A stretch of 30,497 bases of DNA from Mastigamoeba balamuthi. Lineage: Eukaryota > Evosea > Mastigamoebida > Mastigamoebidae. The notes under the pieces are model-generated. The model made no database searches. It was not told the DNA's origin and saw only the letters and a program-made list of their open reading frames with translations. A program made the translations under genes and the position numbers. This document shows, piece by piece, positions 26,724 to 30,497 of this stretch. Numbering within the stretch: the stretch's first letter is position 1; each line of letters begins with the position of its first letter. Where the stretch lies: the NCBI GenBank assembly GCA_902651635.1, contig CACRSC010000081.1:98135-128631 (forward strand), in the 5' to 3' direction.

Positions 26724-29080
26724 ATGCGTCTGGCCCACATCCCTGGTGTCCGCCCCATGACACTGCTAAGGGCAGTCGTGGCCGCCGTCTTCATTGCATT
26801 GGTGCTCCTACTGCTCCAGGCAGTGGAAGCTCCTCCAACCAGGACTCCTGCGGGGGCTCAGCACAAGCACAACGACAGTGTGGGTTTCCGTCTCTCCTAC
26901 TGGGCCTCAGCTGACTGTCCTCCCGTGCATTGCACGTTTGGGTCTGCAGGATGCAAACACCTCTCTGCCAGCCCTGGGGACTCACAAGTGGGATCCTGAT
27001 GCACCATGGCCGCGGGTGCTTCGGGTGCTGAACGGGGGGTACTGGTTTCCAGCCAAGTTTGTTTGTCACCTGGGTCTCAACAAAACGTACGTTTATCCAT
27101 TTACGTCTTCGCATTTTTCATTTGTGCAGCTCGAGAAAAGCGAAAAAACAGAAGAAGAGCACAATGCCAATACTTTGCGAAAGCTGATCTCCCTTTTTTG
27201 GAAGCACAGAAGCATTTCTCAGAAATAACGTCTCAAAAAGAGACCGCAACAAACCGAAAATAACTCGGGCACCATCAGGCTATTTGTCACGTCAACCAAG
27301 TTGGTTCAGGACGCCGATGTTGCCATCATGAACCCACTGTATCCACCGATTCCCAGAGCGGCCATTCCTCCAGCCAGTGTGCTGCCCCGTATTGTCTTGA
27401 CAAGGGAACCACCGAGTTGCGTGATTACCTCATGTTCTGGTGTTTCTGACGTTTATTCAGTGCATCCAGGACGGCAGTGGTATCCTCCGGTTAACATATC
27501 GTGCACCTTTATGTTCATTTAAGATTTTATTTCTTGCATTTGACCACAAATGCAGGTCAAGAGACTACCCGTGTTGTGGCCTAGGTTATTCTGGTGGGAG
27601 TGCCAGAAAGTATTCAATGCCTGCTCCCCTTGCCCATCAGCGCAGAGCACAGTAAGACTCTTTCGTTTGGCGTCTCAATGTTGAATCTCAATTGGCTTCT
27701 TAGTCCTCCAGTGCTCTGGGTATCTGGAAACTGCGGATACCCCTTTCGGAAACAATACATTCAGGAGCTTATGAAGTGGATTAATATCTATAGTGCGGGT
27801 TCCTGTCTCAACAATGCACCAATTATGCCCCTGAAGGGACTGGCCTTCGAGAACAATATCTCTCAATTCAAGGTTCTCTCACACATAAGAATTGTGTCTG
27901 ATGCTTCCTTTAGTTTTATCTTGCCTTTGAAAATAGTCGCTGCTTGGATTATATGTCTGAGAAATATTGGCGAACACTCGAATGGGGAGGGGTTCCTGTT
28001 GTTTACGGTGCTCGAAATATGAGGAAATTCATTCCGGCTGATAACAGTATTGTTGATATGCGTCGATTTCCAACTCCAAGAAGACTCGCCGAGTACTTGC
28101 ATGTTATAGCAGAGAATGATACTCTTTACGATGCAATGCTGTCTTGGAGAGGTCATCCTGAGCGGCTCAATCCGGATTTTGTTAAATTTCTACAGGATGC
28201 TCGGTGTCACGGAGTTGATTGGAAATGCTGGGTTTCTCATGCTGCAGTTCAGGCAAAAGACAAATTTGCTAGAGATGGGGTTAGCACAATGGCATTACCA
28301 GACGACTGCTTGGATTCATGGGATCCTGCACTGCCGATTGTCTTGTCATTTGTTTGGAATTCAACAGATATCGAGGCACTGAATAATGCTCTGGGATCGA
28401 TTCGTTTATGGAATCCTGAACTGCAACAACATATTGTGGCAGTGAATTCGACATTTTCCAGCAATGAATACAACTGCACACGTGTATGGGCTGCCTCCTA
28501 CATCCAGAAGAAGAACATTGACATTGGAATTCCACCTTCTCGATGGAGATGGGAACTCTTGTTTTTAGAGGAATTTCTGCAAAGGCATAGAGCTATTATT
28601 GTCATTGGACAGAATGCAGAAATTGTTGGTCGTATGGATGAAACAATAGGACAGCTTATGACTAATGGACATGTACTTCCGGATGTTGGACTTCACAGAC
28701 TGGAGATATTTGGAGTCTTTATTAACAGGACATTCTATAACAAAATACTACATCCAGCAATCAACTGCATCTTTGGAATATCATGCACAGCACAGAATCT
28801 TGCATTTCCAAGAGACTCCAGTCTTTTTGACTTTTTGGCAAGCTATACTGATCTACAAGATGAGGTGCTTTCAGATCTGAGAGGTGTTGCTGAACAACCT
28901 TCTGGTTCAAATCATACCCAATTTCTGAATTCATGTGATAAGGACACCCCTGGATCCTATGAATACTTGAACAGATTTCGTTCTCCTTTCCGGCACGGTA
29001 TTGAGTACGTATTGCTTCTTCTGGTTTCTTCCTTAAGCAGATTCACACTGCGTCAAATGAACGATCATGAACAAACATGA
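26724..29080 (+). CDS. GT10 alpha-1,3-fucosyltransferase fused to a DUF1647-like glycosyltransferase domain
   Basis: Exons: 26724-about 26930, about 26950-27089 (join uncertain), 27279-27420, 27461-27500, 27585-27651, 27704-27872 and 27914-29080. Most introns are 40-84 nt; the one before 27279 is about 190 nt. N-terminus: MRLAHIP... then the signal anchor AAVFIALVLLLLQAV, so a type II Golgi protein. GT10 segments: DADVAIMNPLY, GILRLTYR, VLWVSGNCG...RKQYIQELMKWINI, then the hallmark FYLAFENSRCLDYMSEKYWR, TLEWGGVPVVYGARN and RRFPTPRRLAEYL. From about 28320 a second domain follows: PIVLSFVWNS, ALGSIRLWNP, RWRWELLFLEEFL, RAIIVIGQNAEI, ILHPAINCIFGISC. This recalls DUF1647-type (GT-A-like) enzymes, but the expected D-x-D spot reads QNA. 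The first domain should move fucose from GDP-fucose to N-glycans or similar; the second is unknown and perhaps inactive. Unlike its neighbours it uses AT-rich codons. Confidence 0.82.
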
Positions 29081-29839
29081 ATGGTAACATGCCCACTCAA
29101 CTTGTTTTCTCATATCTCATAGTTGTCTTCATACTTATCAATGGCGGCAGGCAGCATCAAACCTGTGCTGATTGAAACCGCAGCATAAATCTGGTATTGA
29201 GTGGTTGTTTTGGACAACGATCAATAAACAAGCAGATTTATTTGATAAGAGTGTATCAATGGTGCAATTTGGAACTCTTTTCCCCTGAAGATTATGCATG
29301 GTTCTTCTAAGAGTAATGCGAGTTGTTTTGTGGCGGCCCTTCTCAGAAACTGAGTTTTCTGGCTGAACGAGCCATAGAATGGCACACGGAAACCAGGTAA
29401 GCCGGTTCCTGGGCATTCATACGGGACTGGTACGCAAGCAATTATGAACGAAGCCCTGACCAACCCCCTCAATCAAGAGACAGACAAGCTCCATCGGTCG
29501 GTATTCTCACATTCAGGGCTCTACCCAGTAAACAGCCAGTCCTGATAATTTCTGTGTGACCCTTACATTTCCTGGCTTGCCGCCCGTTTCTCGGGGTATG
29601 TGTGTAAGTGGACACGACAAAGGCTATAGCTACGGTTTCTCAGACAACTATCGGTGCTGTACACGGACTAAGGACAACTAACATGTGGCCACTCTTGCAG
29701 ACTGCCAGAGATTGCAGGTAAGCAAACATAGCTACCCTCCCCGAGCGACAATGCCTCTGCTCACAGGAGAGCGTGTCTAACTCAGCGATCCACAAGGTTT
29801 ACAACAGTCGCCAGAGCCACGAAATGGTGCATAGGGCTG
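29081..29839. other. Shared 3' region of two convergent genes
   Basis: No gene seen. It lies between the stop of the glycosyltransferase gene (+) and the stop of the USP gene (-). CAATAAAC at 29221-29228 could act as a poly(A) signal for the plus-strand gene. Nothing else recognised. Confidence 0.5.
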
Positions 29840-30497
29840 CTATTGCTGCTTCTCTCCATTCTCGCCCTCCGCAGCGGTCGCGTGGGCGATGTCCGAGCCC
29901 TCAGCCTTCTGCTCCGCGGCAGTGGCGGGCGCAGAGGCGGCGGGATCGGTGACGACGGAGGGCTCGTGCCTCTCGTAGAAGAGCATGTAGGCGCTGCCAG
30001 AGGCCTTGACGGCCTCGGGGAGGGTGGTCTTGCTGACGCACGAGTCGCTGAAGTGGTACCACTCGCCCTGCCCGCACCGCACGGCCGCCGTGTAGTGCCC
30101 GCCGCTCAGCGACCCCCCGTGCTCCGACACGCCGAACAGCACGTACTTCGCGCGCCCCACCGCCGCGTCTGCCGCCGCCGGGCTGCCGCGCTCGGCGTAG
30201 GGCGCCATGTTGAGCACCAGCGGGAAGCGCACCGGCAGCGAGACCTTCTCGAGGCGCCCGCGGTGCTGCGTGAAGCGCTTGATCTGCACGACCAGCACCC
30301 GCGGCAGCGCGTGCACCGCGTACTGCTTCGTCGCCGTCTGGGGCGTGCGGCAGCGCTCGCAGTTGTAGCGGTCGGCGCCCGCCAGCACCTCGGGGTCCGT
30401 GAAGCACCTGAGGCACTCCTCCAGCGTCCCGTGCTCCGCTGGCCCCGCGTGCTCCCGCAGGTCCTCCACCGCCCCCGTCGCCGCCCTCTTGGCGCGC
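29840..30497 (-). CDS. USP-family ubiquitin carboxyl-terminal hydrolase, C-terminal part (5' end outside the window)
   Basis: Minus-strand frame, open to the window edge, stop at 29840. It encodes the second half of a peptidase C19 (USP) domain: ECLRCFTDPEVL, the zinc-knuckle end YNCERCRTP with the following ATKQYAV, the core strand LPRVLVVQIKRF, LPVRFPLVLNMAPY, the His box SLSGGHYTAAVR, and WYHFSDSCV with the third catalytic (Asp/Asn) position, then SGSAYMLFYER. The catalytic Cys box must lie upstream, outside the window. The tail after the domain is Ala/Glu-rich and low complexity (ATAAEQKAEG...). It should cut ubiquitin from proteins. The first in-frame start-like codon in the window, a GTG at 30469, is not the real start, since the frame goes on upstream (KRAATGAVEDL). 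GC-rich. Confidence 0.9.
   Translation of the reverse strand, partial: RAKRAATGAVEDLREHAGPAEHGTLEECLRCFTDPEVLAGADRYNCERCRTPQTATKQYAVHALPRVLVVQIKRFTQHRGRLEKVSLPVRFPLVLNMAPYAERGSPAAADAAVGRAKYVLFGVSEHGGSLSGGHYTAAVRCGQGEWYHFSDSCVSKTTLPEAVKASGSAYMLFYERHEPSVVTDPAASAPATAAEQKAEGSDIAHATAAEGENGEKQQ

Overview
The window is nuclear DNA from a single-celled eukaryote that I cannot place more precisely. The evidence is short GT-AG introns (about 35-140 nt in most genes, one with a clear CTAAC-type branch site), the standard genetic code, no operons, and eukaryote-only families: a twin-domain membrane adenylyl cyclase, ADAT3, dolichyl-diphosphatase, CLU, a USP deubiquitinase and a GT10 fucosyltransferase. 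A GC-rich heterotrophic flagellate or amoeba is a reasonable guess, but it is only a guess. Two single undetermined bases (2448 and 10234) both sit at awkward places.

Layout. 1-7048 is a cyclase cluster: the last catalytic domain of a truncated upstream gene (11-756), a 253-bp MITE (918-1170), a dead copy of a C1 cyclase domain (1243-2113), then a large intron-rich gene (about 2449-7048) coding for sensor 1-TM-HAMP-like-C1-TM-sensor 2-TM-HAMP-like-C2. The two halves are homologous but asymmetric: C1 has the metal-binding Asp pair but has lost the catalytic Asn/Arg, and C2 has the full set with adenine-type specificity residues. 7049-9689 has no gene I can support. 9690-10195 encodes a small secreted CxxC-rich protein ending KKEL. 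11095-12280 encodes a probable PARP/ART-fold protein with a C-terminal zinc ribbon.

12290-22410 is a rearranged, duplication-rich stretch. Four copies of an approximately 0.8-kb repeat (two on +, two on -) lie among broken copies of a CLU gene and a cysteine-containing LRR gene. An intact dolichyl-diphosphatase gene (18011-18661) lies between two of the repeats in inverted orientation, with its own 5' and 3' ends partly duplicated on either side.

22413-23826 is ADAT3, the non-catalytic partner of the tRNA wobble A-to-I deaminase. From about 23.1 kb the DNA becomes clearly more AT-rich: a long gene-poor stretch holding a decayed PIF/Harbinger-type transposase (-), then a type II membrane GT10 fucosyltransferase (26724-29080) fused to a second, DUF1647-like glycosyltransferase domain. 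The window ends with the C-terminal part of a GC-rich USP-family deubiquitinase on the minus strand. The most notable items are the asymmetric twin-sensor cyclase, the GT10/DUF1647-like fusion, and the inverted repeats with end-duplications around the dolichyl-diphosphatase gene.
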